This document shows, in pieces, positions 8,858-19,498 of a stretch of 64,000 bases of DNA. Source of the DNA: Gemmatimonadota bacterium (GTDB lineage: Bacteria > Gemmatimonadota > Gemmatimonadetes > Gemmatimonadales > Gemmatimonadaceae); the NCBI GenBank assembly GCA_028287235.1, contig JAQBQB010000023.1, positions 62,001 through 126,000 of the forward strand, read 5' to 3'. The position numbers and the translations under genes were made by a program. Under the pieces are notes generated by a model, which made no database searches, was not told where the DNA came from, and worked only from the letters and a program-made list of their open reading frames with translations. Every line of letters begins with the position of its first letter. The stretch's first letter is position 1.

Positions 8858-11800
8858 CTACGCGGCCTGGTTCGCGACGGTATTCGCGCCCGTGAGGGCG
8901 GCGCGAAGGACGCCGAGTCGTTCGGAAACTCCGGTAAAACCCAACGCTTCCACTTCCGGGCTGATGCTGTCGATGAGGACCAGCAGCGCTTCGCTCGACC
9001 GCATCAACGACGGTGCGCACTCGGCCACCAGATACGCCGCCACATATGGGTCGTGCTTGCCGGCGATCTCCACCGCTTCATGCAGCAGTCGCAGCGCGTG
9101 CGCGTCGTCGCCGCGTTCGGCGGCCAATCGCACGCGCAATGCGTCCACCATGTCGCGGCCTTGGAACCACCAATCGGGCCGCGGTTCTACGTTCGTGCGA
9201 ATCCAACGCATCGCGTCTTCCGCCACCGAGCGTGCGCCCACCGCGAGCGACGCCAGCGCCTGACCGGCGCGCGCGCCGAGCTCCACGTCCGGCTGGCCGA
9301 TGCGACCGGCCACGGCGACCACTTGATCGTACAGCGCCGACGCCGACGCCCAGTCTTCGCTCTCGCGGGCGAGATGGGCCATGTTGTACAAAGTCGCGAG
9401 GCGATGCGACTCGTTCGCCGACTCGGTGAATCCCTTGAGCGCTTCTTCGAATCGCTCGCTCGCCAGCTCGCGCCGGCCGCGCCGCAGATAGAGCACGCCG
9501 AGGTTGAGCGACGCGAGTCCTGCGAGGTCCACGGCGTGCGCGCTTTTCGCCGCCTCGAGCGCGCGATCGTACGCCGCTTCGGCGGCGGCGACTTCGCCCG
9601 ACCGCTGATGGATGATGCCGATGTTGATGTAACAGCGCGCTTCGCCGCATCGGTCGCCGACGCCGCGAAAGAGCGAGAGGGCGCGGTTGTAGAAATCCGC
9701 CGACTCGCGCGACCGTCGGTCCATCATCGACATGCCCAGACGCGTGAGCGCCTCGGCGAGCAGACGCCCGTCGTCGGCGTTCTCCGCGGCCGACACCGCT
9801 TCGCGCGCGACCGTCTCGGCCTCCTGCCATTCGCCCAGCCGGCCCTGATACATGGAGATCATGTTCAACAGCGCGGCCTCCTCTCCGCGATCGCCGAGCG
9901 CACGCGCCGTCTCGAGCAGCTCGCGGCACGCGAGAATCGTCTCGTTCGCCGGTTGGCCCTGCAGCGCGCGCATGCGCTGGCGCATGCGCTGCAACCCGAG
10001 CACCGAATGGTCCCCGGCCTGGTCGGCCAGACCGGCGAGCGCGCGATCGCAGAGCTCCTCGGTCAGCGCGTACCGGCCTTCGGTCTCTGCGACCTCGGCG
10101 AGCCGATGCAGCGCGCGCGCGCGTTCCGCCGGATCGCCGGCAGCGCGCTCCGCCACCTCGAAGAACCGGCGCGCCTCCGCGTGCGCGTACACCGCGAGCG
10201 ACGCGCTGCCGGCCGCCATGGCGTGATGGTACGCCTTGCGCGGATTGCCGGCGTGATCGTAGTGCATCGCGATCTCGGCCACGCTTTCCGGACAGCGTGT
10301 TTCCATCGCCGACGCCACGCGCTCGTGGATGCGCGCGACGCGGCGCGGATTGATCGACCGGCGCACGGCGTCGACGAGCAAGCCGTGCGTGAAGGAGAAC
10401 TGGCTCCCCGAGGTCGACTCCGACCACGGCTCGATCACGGCGTGCGCGATGCCCTCGTCGAGCGCGTCGAGAATCGCGTCTTCCGTTCCCGCGCCTGCCG
10501 CTACGGCGAGATCGATGTCGAACACGCGGCCGATCACCGCCGCGGTGTTCAGCACCGTGCGCGCCTCGGGAGAGAGCCGGTCGAGCCGGCGGTCCATCAG
10601 GCCGGTGAGCGCCGACGGCAGATCACCTTCGCGTTCGGCGCGCAACGTCCACCGCCCGTTCTCGAAGCGGACCGCGCTGTCTTCGAGCAGCATGCGAATC
10701 AGCTGCGTGGCGAGCAGCGGGTTGCCTTCCGAATAGCGATGCAGGTACGCCAGAAGCTCGCGGCTCGCGTCGCCGCCAACCGCGCTGAGCAGCCACTGCT
10801 GCAGCTCGGCCTCGCTCAGACGCGAAAGTGCGATCTCGTGGAATCGCTCGTCGCGCAGGAGGCGGTTCCGCCGCTCGATGACGTGCCCGCGAATGTCCTC
10901 CGAGCGCAGCGTCAGACAGATGAGCACCCGCTCGTGCTCGAGCTGCCCCAGCACGTGCTCGAGGACGTCCCACGTCGCCGAGTCGGACCACTGCATGTCG
11001 TCGAGGATGATGACGAGCGGCCGCGCGGCCGCGGCCATGCGCAGGAAGCTCAGGATCTCATCGAACAGCGCGTATCGGTTTCCTGATTGGTCGCTCGGTG
11101 GCGCGCCGGTCTGCAGCGCCGGCACGAGTCGCGGCAGCTCGCGCCATTCGTGCGCCGCCACCGATCCAAGTTGGTGGATCGCCGAGATGACTTCAGCCCA
11201 CGGCGCGTACGGCGGCTTTGCGTCGGTCTCGCTGCACCGGCCGGTGACCAGCGAGCCTGCGCGCATGCGTACTTCACTCGCGAGTCGCCGAACGAGCGTC
11301 GACTTGCCCACGCCGGCCTCGCCGAACACGGCGGCCACGTTGGGGCCGGTCTCGATGCTCGCGTCGAGGAGCTTGGTGAGGCGCCGCAGCTCCTCTTCGC
11401 GTCCCACGAACTGTTTGAGGTTGATCTCCGGCTCGTGCGAGCCTTCCTCGACCTCGGCCGACGACACGACGGTGTCGCGCCCGCGGCGCTTCGCTTCGTA
11501 GAGCGCCCGGTCCGCGGCGCCGAACAGGGCGTCGAACTCCTGGTGCTCGGGCCGCGCCAACGCCACGCCGATCGACAGGCTCACGGTGATCGAGCCCGAC
11601 CGCTCGCGGAGCGGCACCGACGTACGACGCACTGTGGCGCGAATGCGCTCGGCGAGCTCGCGGGCCTCTTCGAGCGGCGCGTGCGGAAGCAGCACGATGA
11701 ACTCGTCGCCGGCGTAGCGGCCGACCACCCCGGTCGCCGCGGCGAGCTCGCGCAATGTTCCCGCGACGACGCGCAGCACCGCGTCGCCCTGCAGGTGGCC

Positions 11801-13585
11801 GTGCGTGTCGTTGACGTACTTGAAGTTGTCGACGTCGATGACGATGAGCGATACCGCCGAGAATGACCCGCGCTCGGACAGCACACGGTTCGCGGCGTCG
11901 ACGAACGGCCGCCGGGTGAGCAGGCCGGTGAGATCGTCCGTCGGTCCGGACACGCGCAGCTCGCGCTCGGGCGAGCGGTTCGGCGACGCGGCCTCGAGCG
12001 CCGCGCGCTGCCGGATCGACGGCGTGCGCGTCTTCATCATGTCGTCGAACTGCGCGAACAGCTCGGCGTCGAATTGCTTGCCGACGTCGGCGCGCATGAT
12101 CTCCATCGCCGCGTCGTGGGCGAGCGCGCCCTTGTAGCTCCGCTTCGACGTCAGCGCGTCATAGACGTCGGCGATGCAGAGGATGCGCGCGCTGCGCGGA
12201 ATGGCGTCGCCCGCGAGCTGGTCGGGATAGCCGCGTCCGTCCCACCGCTCGTGGTGCGAGCGCACCATCGGGATGACGTCGCCCGGGAAATCCATGTCGC
12301 CGAGCATTTCCACGCCGGCGAGCGGATGCCGCTTGACGAGATCCCATTCGTCGGGTGCCAGCTTCCCGGGCTTGTTCAACACCTCGGACGGAATGATGAG
12401 CTTTCCGACGTCGTGTACGATCGCGCCGATGCGGAACCAGAACAACTCGCGCGACTCGAGCCCGGCGCGCACTGCCAGCGCGCAGGCGAGATCCGCCACG
12501 CGCTCGCAGTGACCCTGCGTGTAGCGGTCCTTCGATTCGATCGAGCCGCTCCAGTGGCGAACCGCTTCGAGGAAGTGGCGTTCCAGGCGTGCGTTCCGGC
12601 GATCGATGTCGGCGAGGTCGCGTTTGGCGCTCAGCTGCGTGAAGAGCCGGTGGCCGCGGTTGAGATGCATGAGCGCGTCGCGGTGCCGGTTCTGCTTACG
12701 GCACAGCTCCGCGTGCTCGCGCGCCGTTTCCGCCGACAACAGCAGATCGCGCCGCTCCACGGCGATCTGTTGTGCGCGCTGCAGGTGCTCTTCCGCCGAC
12801 GTGAACTCGCCCATCTCGCGCGCCACGGTCCCGAGCTGTTTCTCGATCTCGCCGAGGGCGAGTCGGTCCTGCGTCTGCGCCGAGAGCGACAGCGCGAGCT
12901 GGCAGACCTCGCGCGCCGACGCGAAGTCGCCGCGCGCGATCTCGAGTGCGGCTCGGTTCACTTCGACGAGCACGCGCATTGGGATGTCGCCGATCGCGTC
13001 GGCGATCTGCACGGCCTCCTCGAACGCCTTCGTGGCGTCCTCCCACCGCTCGAGGTCCGTGCACAGCATTCCCATGTTGTTCAGGGCAATGAGCACTTCC
13101 TTCGGCGCGCCAAGCGTGCGGAACTCGGCGAGGCTGGTGCGGTAGTGGCGCAGCGTCTTCTCGTGGTCGCCGCGCACGGCCGAGATCACGCCGAGGTTCT
13201 GCGCCGTCATCGCGGCGAGGCGCGTCTCACCGGCGTCGATGCCGTGTGCCCGGGCTTCGACGTACAATTTTTCCGCTCGGTCCAGCTCGCCCTGTTGATG
13301 GAAAACGATTGCCTGGACGTTTATCGCGTGCCCGATCGCCGCGCTGTCGCCGGCGAGCTGCGCCACGGCGAGAGATACTTCGAGACAGTCGAGAGCTGCA
13401 TCCGCGTTCGCGTCGAGCTGGTACGTACGGCCGATCCATCGAAGCAGCGACGACGCAACTCGCCCGTCTTGCGCGCGGTCGAGCGAATACAACGCGCGCT
13501 CGTACAACGCGCGCGCGTCGTCTCGCCGGCCTTCACGCTCGGCAAGTTGCGCCTGCTGAATCAGCTCATCGACCGAGGGCTTCAT
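8858..13585 (-). CDS. giant TPR / HD-GYP / GGDEF / AAA-STAND ATPase / TPR signalling protein 1
   Basis: TPRs; HD-GYP HDVGKLIIPSEVLNKPGKL...HHERWDGRGYPDQ; GGDEF-type GRYAGDEFIVLLP; Walker A GEAGVGKSTL, Walker B LVIILDDMQWSD; C-terminal TPRs. Confidence 0.93.
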   Translation of the reverse strand: MKPSVDELIQQAQLAEREGRRDDARALYERALYSLDRAQDGRVASSLLRWIGRTYQLDANADAALDCLEVSLAVAQLAGDSAAIGHAINVQAIVFHQQGELDRAEKLYVEARAHGIDAGETRLAAMTAQNLGVISAVRGDHEKTLRHYRTSLAEFRTLGAPKEVLIALNNMGMLCTDLERWEDATKAFEEAVQIADAIGDIPMRVLVEVNRAALEIARGDFASAREVCQLALSLSAQTQDRLALGEIEKQLGTVAREMGEFTSAEEHLQRAQQIAVERRDLLLSAETAREHAELCRKQNRHRDALMHLNRGHRLFTQLSAKRDLADIDRRNARLERHFLEAVRHWSGSIESKDRYTQGHCERVADLACALAVRAGLESRELFWFRIGAIVHDVGKLIIPSEVLNKPGKLAPDEWDLVKRHPLAGVEMLGDMDFPGDVIPMVRSHHERWDGRGYPDQLAGDAIPRSARILCIADVYDALTSKRSYKGALAHDAAMEIMRADVGKQFDAELFAQFDDMMKTRTPSIRQRAALEAASPNRSPERELRVSGPTDDLTGLLTRRPFVDAANRVLSERGSFSAVSLIVIDVDNFKYVNDTHGHLQGDAVLRVVAGTLRELAAATGVVGRYAGDEFIVLLPHAPLEEARELAERIRATVRRTSVPLRERSGSITVSLSIGVALARPEHQEFDALFGAADRALYEAKRRGRDTVVSSAEVEEGSHEPEINLKQFVGREEELRRLTKLLDASIETGPNVAAVFGEAGVGKSTLVRRLASEVRMRAGSLVTGRCSETDAKPPYAPWAEVISAIHQLGSVAAHEWRELPRLVPALQTGAPPSDQSGNRYALFDEILSFLRMAAAARPLVIILDDMQWSDSATWDVLEHVLGQLEHERVLICLTLRSEDIRGHVIERRNRLLRDERFHEIALSRLSEAELQQWLLSAVGGDASRELLAYLHRYSEGNPLLATQLIRMLLEDSAVRFENGRWTLRAEREGDLPSALTGLMDRRLDRLSPEARTVLNTAAVIGRVFDIDLAVAAGAGTEDAILDALDEGIAHAVIEPWSESTSGSQFSFTHGLLVDAVRRSINPRRVARIHERVASAMETRCPESVAEIAMHYDHAGNPRKAYHHAMAAGSASLAVYAHAEARRFFEVAERAAGDPAERARALHRLAEVAETEGRYALTEELCDRALAGLADQAGDHSVLGLQRMRQRMRALQGQPANETILACRELLETARALGDRGEEAALLNMISMYQGRLGEWQEAETVAREAVSAAENADDGRLLAEALTRLGMSMMDRRSRESADFYNRALSLFRGVGDRCGEARCYINIGIIHQRSGEVAAAEAAYDRALEAAKSAHAVDLAGLASLNLGVLYLRRGRRELASERFEEALKGFTESANESHRLATLYNMAHLARESEDWASASALYDQVVAVAGRIGQPDVELGARAGQALASLAVGARSVAEDAMRWIRTNVEPRPDWWFQGRDMVDALRVRLAAERGDDAHALRLLHEAVEIAGKHDPYVAAYLVAECAPSLMRSSEALLVLIDSISPEVEALGFTGVSERLGVLRAALTGANTVANQAA

Positions 13586-13709
13586 CGTCACTCGGATCCA
13601 TGCTGCGGGTGGTCAGCTGAAATGCGCTGAGTGGGGAGGGTGCGGATTGCACTCCCCCCACTCCAGTATCGGCACCAAAACACTTCGGCGTGACGCCGAA
13701 CTGTGATGA

Positions 13710-14459
13710 CTAATGTCCTGACACCAGGATGTATCCCGAGCCGCGCGCGGTGGTGTTCGACGCGGTCTTGACCGATGCCTCCGCCGGTGCGGCCGGAGCC
13801 TGCGGCGCGAGCTTCACGCCCGTGCCGATCTTGTTGAAGTCACTCGGCGGACTATCATCGCCGGCGCCCACGTTATAGCCGCTGAAGTGCTTGATGCGGC
13901 GCGTCACCTTGCCGGTCACCGGATTGCGCACCGTCAGCAGGCTCGCGTCGGTCTTCGACTCGTCGATACAGGCGGCGTGCTCGTTGCGGCAGTACAGAAT
14001 GTTGTAGAACGGATCGAGCGAGGCGGCGTAGTCGCCGAACGTCAACTGAACCCAACCAGTCGGCAACAGACTCGGCACGAACCGAAGGTTCGGCGTGAAG
14101 TCCACGCGCGGATGTCCCTGCGCGTCCAGCCAGGCCTTCACATGCACCGTCACCGAGCTACGCGAGGCGCTGCATGGCTTGTCCCACTCGCCAGTGCCAT
14201 ACGTCGACTTGGTCGGGTCGCAGACCGAGCCGGCCGGGAACGTCAGCGTGTTGCCTTCACCCAGGTTGTACGACGTGCTGCGCCAGGGATCGATCGTAAT
14301 GCTGAACTGCGTCGTGTCTTCGCTGCTCAGCGACGTGGTAACGCCGCCGCCAGTCGCGGGCGATGCGTCCTGCACCGGACGCGGAGGAGCAACGACATCG
14401 CTACATCCCGCGACTGCCGCCACCAGACCCACCAGTGCCAACTTGCTTACCTTGGTCAT
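13710..14459 (-). CDS. secreted lipoprotein A of a three-member paralogous family
   Basis: Lipobox VAAVAGC; shared YNLGEGNTLTFPAGSVCDPTKSTYGTGEWDKPC...RIKHFSGYNVGAGD with 19499 and 20996 genes. Confidence 0.85.
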   Translation of the reverse strand: MTKVSKLALVGLVAAVAGCSDVVAPPRPVQDASPATGGGVTTSLSSEDTTQFSITIDPWRSTSYNLGEGNTLTFPAGSVCDPTKSTYGTGEWDKPCSASRSSVTVHVKAWLDAQGHPRVDFTPNLRFVPSLLPTGWVQLTFGDYAASLDPFYNILYCRNEHAACIDESKTDASLLTVRNPVTGKVTRRIKHFSGYNVGAGDDSPPSDFNKIGTGVKLAPQAPAAPAEASVKTASNTTARGSGYILVSGH

Positions 14460-14620
14460 CACAGCCTCCGTCGGCCGTTGATTGTGAAGCAGGGTGCGTC
14501 GCCACGTTCAGCGACGGGTACACCCTGCGACTCGAATTATCGGCCGGCCGGAGTGGTGATGAATTTTCTCTCGCAAATTGCAACACATCGTTCCACGGTG
14601 GAACGTTTTGTATCAGGTCG
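14460..14620 (-). promoter_or_regulatory. conserved leader/operator of lipoprotein A
   Basis: CGTTCCA-CGG-TGGAACG at 14589-14605, GGCCGATAATTCGA, GGGTGTACCC and GGCCGACGGAGG shared with two other paralogue leaders. Confidence 0.7.
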
Positions 14621-14629
14621 CGCGTCAGG

Positions 14630-17600
14630 TCACGCCGCCTGGTTCACTCCGACGAGCGCCATCCGCAGCGTTCCGAGCCTGTCGCCGAGGCCCGCGAAGC
14701 CGAGCGCGTTGACGTCGGGCGCCACGCTGTCGATCAGCGCCACCAGCGCGTCGGTCGACCGCATGAGTGACGGCGCGCACTCCGCCACCAGGTACGCGGC
14801 GATGTACGGATCCTGCTCGCGCGAGATCTTGACCGACTCCTGCAACAGGCGCAGGGCATGTCCGTCGTCGCCGCGCTCGGCGGCCAGACGCACCCGCAGC
14901 GCGTCGACCATCTCGCGCCCCTGGAACCACCACTCCGGGCGCGGCTCCACGTTGGCGCGAATCCAGTGCATCGCGTCCTCGGCCACCGCGCGTTGTCCCA
15001 CCGCCAGCGCGGCGAGCGCCTGACCGGCCCGCGCGCCAAGCGCCACGTCCGGCTGGCCGATGCGGCTCGCCACGGCGATCACCTGCTCATACAGCGACGA
15101 CGCCATCGCCCAGTCTTCGGTCTCGCGCGCCAGGTGCGCCATGTTGTACAGCGTCACCAGGCGATGCGCTTCGCTCGCCGATTCGGTGAAGGCCTTCAGG
15201 GCCTCCTCGAACCGCTCTCCCGCCAGCTCCGACTGCCCGCGCCTGAAGTACAACACCCCCAGGTCGAGCGCGGCGAGGCCAGCGAGATCCACCGCGTGCG
15301 CACTCTTCGCCGCCTCGAGCGCGCGATCGTACGCCGCCTCGGCTGCCGCCAGCTCTCCCGACTTCTGGTGGATGATGCCGATGTTGATGTGGCACGCGGC
15401 TTCGCCGCACCGATCGCCGACGCTGCAGAAGAGCGAGAGCGCGCGATGGAAGAACTCCGACGACTCCGCGGGGCGGCGATCCATCAGCGACATACCGAGC
15501 CGCTTCAACGCTTCGGCAAGCAGGCGCTCGTCGCTCGCGTTTTCCGCCGCGCCCACGGCTTCGCGCGCCACCGTCTCCGCTTCCTGCCACTCGCCGAGAC
15601 GGCCCTGGTACATCGAGATCATGTTCAGCAACGCCGCTTCCTCCGCGCTGTCGCCGAGCGATCGCGCGGTGGCGAGCAGCTCGCGGCAGCAGGCGATGGT
15701 CTCGGTGGCCGGCTGGCCCTGGAGTGCGCGCATGCGCTGGCGCATGCGCTGCAACCCGAGCACGGAGTGATTGCCCACTTGGCCTTCGAGACCCGCCAGA
15801 GCGCGGTCGCACAGCTCTTCGGTAAGGGCATAGCGCCCTTCCGTTTCCGCGACGTCGGCGAGGCGGTGCAACGCCAGCGCGCGCTCGGCCGGTCCGCCCG
15901 CGGTGCGCTCCGCAACCTCGAAGAACCGACGCGCCTCCGCGTGCGCGTAGACCGCGAGCGCCGCGCTGCCCGCCGCCGTCGCATGGTGATACGCCTTCTG
16001 TGCGTTGCCGGCGCGATCGAAGTGCACCGCGATCTCGGCGACGCTCTCGGGACAGCGCTCTTCCATCGCCGCGCCGACCTTCTCGTGAATTCGCGCGACG
16101 CGCCGTGGGTTGATCGAGCGACGCACCGCGTCGACGAGCAGCCCGTGCGTGAAGGAGAACTTCGTACCCGCGGCCACCTCCGCCAACGGCTCGATGACCG
16201 CGTGCGCAATCGCTTCGTCGAGGGCGTCGAGAATCTCGTCCTCGCCGCCAGCGCCGGCGGCGATCGCCAGATCGATGTCGAATACGCGTCCGATCACGGC
16301 CGCGGTGTTCAGGATCTTCCGCGCCTCGGGCGACAGCCGGTCGAGCCGGCGGTCCATGAGGCCCGTGAGCGCCGACGGAAGGCCTTCCTCGCGCTCGGCG
16401 CGCAGCGTCCAGCAGCCGTTGTCGAATCGAACCGCGCCGTCCTCGAGCAGCATGCGCACGAGCTGCGTCGCGAGCAGCGGGTTGCCCTCGGAGTAGCGCT
16501 GCAGGTAGTCGACCAGCTCGCGGCTCGCGTCGCCGCCGAAAACGCTCGTCAGCCACTTCGTCAGCTCGCTCTCGCTGAGCCGCGGCAGTGTGATCTCGTG
16601 AAAGCGCTCGTCGCGCAGCAGCCGGTGGCGGCGCTCTTGCACGACACCGCGCGAATCTTCGGCACGTAGCGTCAGGCAGATGAGGACGCGCTCCTGCTCC
16701 AGCTCGTGCATCACGTGCTCGAGCACGTCCGACGAGCCCGTGTCCGACCACTGCATGTCGTCGAGCACCACGACCAACGGACGCGCGGCGGCGGCATCGC
16801 GCAGGAATGCGACGATCTCGTCGAACAACACGTATTTGTTGCTGCCCGGCTCGAGCGGCACGGCGGTGAGCTTGAGCGCCGGCACGAGACGCGGGAGCTC
16901 GCGCCACTCGCGCGGACTCACGACGCCGAGCTCGTGGAGCGCGGCGATCACTTCGGCCCACGGCGCATACGGTGGCTTCGCGTCGGCCTCGCTGCACCGG
17001 CCGGTGACGAGCGACCCGGCACGCATGCGCACTTCCGCCGCAAGTTGACGCAGCAGCGTCGACTTGCCGACGCCGGCTTCACCGACCACGGCCACCACGC
17101 TCGGGCCCGTTTCGATCGTCGAATCGAGCAGCCGCACCAGGCGACGCAGCTCGTCTTCGCGGCCGATGAACTGCTTGAGGTCGATCTCCGGTTCGCGTGA
17201 ACCCTCTTCCACTTCCGCGGCCGACACGACGGCATCGCGCCCGCGACGCTTGGCTTCGTACAGCGCACGGTCGGTGGCGCCGAAGAGACCGTCGAAGTCT
17301 TTGTGCTCCGGCCGCGCCGAAGCGACGCCGATCGACAGCGTGACCGTGATCGAACCCGAGCGCTCGAGGAGCGGTACCGCCGTCTGTCGCACACGCGAGC
17401 GCACACGTTCGGCCAACGCGCGCGCTTCGTCGAGCGGTGCGTGCGGGAGGAGGATCACGAACTCGTCGCCGGCGTATCGGCCAACGACGCCCGTGGCTGC
17501 CGCGATCTCGCGCAGCGTTCCCGCGACCACGCGCAGCACGGCGTCGCCCTGCAAGTGGCCGTGCGTGTCGTTGACGTGCTTGAAGTTGTCGACGTCGATG

Positions 17601-19345
17601 ACGATGAGCGACACGGTGGCGAACGGGCCGCGATCGCCCAGCGTTTTGTTCGCGGCGTCGACGAACGGACGGCGCGTGAGCAAGCCGGTGAGATCGTCGG
17701 TCGGGCCCGTGACCCGCAGCTCGCGTTCCGGCGAGCGTACCGGCGACGACGCCTCGAGTGCCGCACGCTGGCGAATGGCCGGCGTGCGCGTCTTCATCAT
17801 GTCGTCGAACTGCGCGAACAGCTCGGGATCGAACTGCTTGCCCGTGTCGGCGCGCATCACTTCCATGGCCGCGTCGTGCGGCAGTGCGCCCTTGTAGCTG
17901 CGCTTGGAGGTGAGCGCATCGTACACGTCGGCGATGCAGAGAATGCGCGCGCTGCGCGGAATGTCCGCGCCGCCCAGCTGATCGGGATACCCCTGGCCGT
18001 CCCACCGCTCGTGGTGCGAGCGCACCATCGGGATGACGTCGCCCGGGAAATCCATGTCGCTGAGCATTTCCACGCCCGCCACCGGGTGCCGTTTGACGAG
18101 CTCCCACTCGTCCGGCGCCAGCTTGCCCGGCTTGTTCAACACGTCCGACGGAATGATCAGCTTCCCCACGTCGTGCACGATGGCGCCGATGCGGAACCAG
18201 AACAGCTCGCGCGTCTCGAGACCGGCGCGCAGCGCCAGCGCGCAGGCGAGATCCGCCACGCGCTCGCAGTGACCTTGCGTGTAGCGATCCTTCGATTCGA
18301 TCGTGGCGCTCCAGTGCCGGACCGCCTCGAGGAAATGGCGCTCGAGCCGCGCGTTGTGGCGGTCGATGTCCGCTACGTCGCGCTTGGCGCTCAGCTGCGT
18401 GAAGATGCGGTGGCCGCGGTTGAGATGCATGAGCGCATCCCGGTGCCGGCCCTGCTTGCGACACAGCTCCGCGTGCTCACGCGCCGTCTCGGCGGAGAGC
18501 AACAGATCGCGGCCCTCGAGCGCGATGACCCGGGCGCGCTCCAGATGCGCTTCGGCCGCCGCCAACTCGCCCATCTCGCGCGCCACCGTGCCGAAGTGCT
18601 TCTCGATCTCACCCTGCGAGAAGCCGCCCGGCGTCTGCACCGACAGCGACATCGCGAGCTCGCAGGCGCTGCGCGCCGCCACGAAGTCGCCGCGCGCGAT
18701 CTCGAGCGCGGCGCGATTCACTTCGATCATGATGCGCGCCGGGATGTCGCCGAGTGCGTCGGCGATCTGCGTACCTTCCTCGAACGCCTTCGTGGCGTCC
18801 TCCCACCGCTCGAGGTCCGTGCACAGCTTGCCCATGTTGTTCAGGGCGATGAGCACTTCCTTCGGCGCGCCGAGCGTGCGGAACTCGGCGAGGCTGGTGC
18901 GGTAGTGGCGCAGCGTCTTCTCGTGGTCGCCGCGCACGGCCGAGATCACGCCGAGGTTCTGCGCCGTCATCGCGGCGAGGCGCGTCTCACCCGCGGTGAT
19001 GGCCTGCGAGCGTGCCTCGATCCAGAGCGACTCGGCCTTGTCCAGATCGCCGTCCTGCTGATAGACGATCGCCTGGATGTTGATCGCGTGTCCCACGGCG
19101 CCTGCGTCGCCCACGAGCTCGGCGATCGCGATGGCCGCCTCGAGGCAATCCAGCGCAGCGGCGAGATCGGCGTCGAGCTGATAGGTGCGCGCGATCCATC
19201 GGAGCAACGACGACGCGAGCTTGCCGTCCTCACTGCGGCGCAGCGAATAGAGCGCCCGCTCGTACAACGAGCGGGCGTCGTCGCGCCGTCCCTCGCGTTC
19301 CGCGAGCTGGGCTTGCTGGATCAACACGTCGACCGAGGGCATCAT
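14630..19345 (-). CDS. giant TPR / HD-GYP / GGDEF / AAA-STAND ATPase / TPR signalling protein 2 (paralogue)
   Basis: Same domain order and motifs as 8858..13585 (HDVGKLIIPSD, RYAGDEFVILLP, GEAGVGKSTLL); start MMPSVDVLIQQAQ aligns to MKPSVDELIQQAQ. Confidence 0.93.
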   Translation of the reverse strand: MMPSVDVLIQQAQLAEREGRRDDARSLYERALYSLRRSEDGKLASSLLRWIARTYQLDADLAAALDCLEAAIAIAELVGDAGAVGHAINIQAIVYQQDGDLDKAESLWIEARSQAITAGETRLAAMTAQNLGVISAVRGDHEKTLRHYRTSLAEFRTLGAPKEVLIALNNMGKLCTDLERWEDATKAFEEGTQIADALGDIPARIMIEVNRAALEIARGDFVAARSACELAMSLSVQTPGGFSQGEIEKHFGTVAREMGELAAAEAHLERARVIALEGRDLLLSAETAREHAELCRKQGRHRDALMHLNRGHRIFTQLSAKRDVADIDRHNARLERHFLEAVRHWSATIESKDRYTQGHCERVADLACALALRAGLETRELFWFRIGAIVHDVGKLIIPSDVLNKPGKLAPDEWELVKRHPVAGVEMLSDMDFPGDVIPMVRSHHERWDGQGYPDQLGGADIPRSARILCIADVYDALTSKRSYKGALPHDAAMEVMRADTGKQFDPELFAQFDDMMKTRTPAIRQRAALEASSPVRSPERELRVTGPTDDLTGLLTRRPFVDAANKTLGDRGPFATVSLIVIDVDNFKHVNDTHGHLQGDAVLRVVAGTLREIAAATGVVGRYAGDEFVILLPHAPLDEARALAERVRSRVRQTAVPLLERSGSITVTLSIGVASARPEHKDFDGLFGATDRALYEAKRRGRDAVVSAAEVEEGSREPEIDLKQFIGREDELRRLVRLLDSTIETGPSVVAVVGEAGVGKSTLLRQLAAEVRMRAGSLVTGRCSEADAKPPYAPWAEVIAALHELGVVSPREWRELPRLVPALKLTAVPLEPGSNKYVLFDEIVAFLRDAAAARPLVVVLDDMQWSDTGSSDVLEHVMHELEQERVLICLTLRAEDSRGVVQERRHRLLRDERFHEITLPRLSESELTKWLTSVFGGDASRELVDYLQRYSEGNPLLATQLVRMLLEDGAVRFDNGCWTLRAEREEGLPSALTGLMDRRLDRLSPEARKILNTAAVIGRVFDIDLAIAAGAGGEDEILDALDEAIAHAVIEPLAEVAAGTKFSFTHGLLVDAVRRSINPRRVARIHEKVGAAMEERCPESVAEIAVHFDRAGNAQKAYHHATAAGSAALAVYAHAEARRFFEVAERTAGGPAERALALHRLADVAETEGRYALTEELCDRALAGLEGQVGNHSVLGLQRMRQRMRALQGQPATETIACCRELLATARSLGDSAEEAALLNMISMYQGRLGEWQEAETVAREAVGAAENASDERLLAEALKRLGMSLMDRRPAESSEFFHRALSLFCSVGDRCGEAACHINIGIIHQKSGELAAAEAAYDRALEAAKSAHAVDLAGLAALDLGVLYFRRGQSELAGERFEEALKAFTESASEAHRLVTLYNMAHLARETEDWAMASSLYEQVIAVASRIGQPDVALGARAGQALAALAVGQRAVAEDAMHWIRANVEPRPEWWFQGREMVDALRVRLAAERGDDGHALRLLQESVKISREQDPYIAAYLVAECAPSLMRSTDALVALIDSVAPDVNALGFAGLGDRLGTLRMALVGVNQAA

Positions 19346-19379
19346 CGTCGCTCGGACCGCCACCGCAAATAGGGGAGAC

Positions 19380-19423
19380 AAAAAAAGCGAGGGGGTAGGC
19401 GCGAGTGGTTCCACGCCTACCCC
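19380..19423 (-). terminator. rho-independent terminator after lipoprotein B
   Basis: Minus strand GGGGTAGGCG-N12-CGCCTACCCC followed by CTCGC and a run of T. Confidence 0.75.
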
Positions 19424-19498
19424 TTCAGTATCGGCAGTACGCCGTCATCCGATCACATGTTGCCGTGAATCGAACGTAACTGTGTAGAGCAACCCGAC

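Noticed and set aside
8807-11086. 759-aa plus-strand ORF antisense to giant protein 1
   Set aside because: Arg/His-rich translation typical of antisense frames in high-GC DNA; minus strand has clear TPR, HD-GYP, GGDEF and ATPase motifs.
14858-19372. Long plus-strand ORFs (603 and 689 aa) antisense to giant protein 2
   Set aside because: Same artefact of GC-skewed codon positions; no recognisable motifs.
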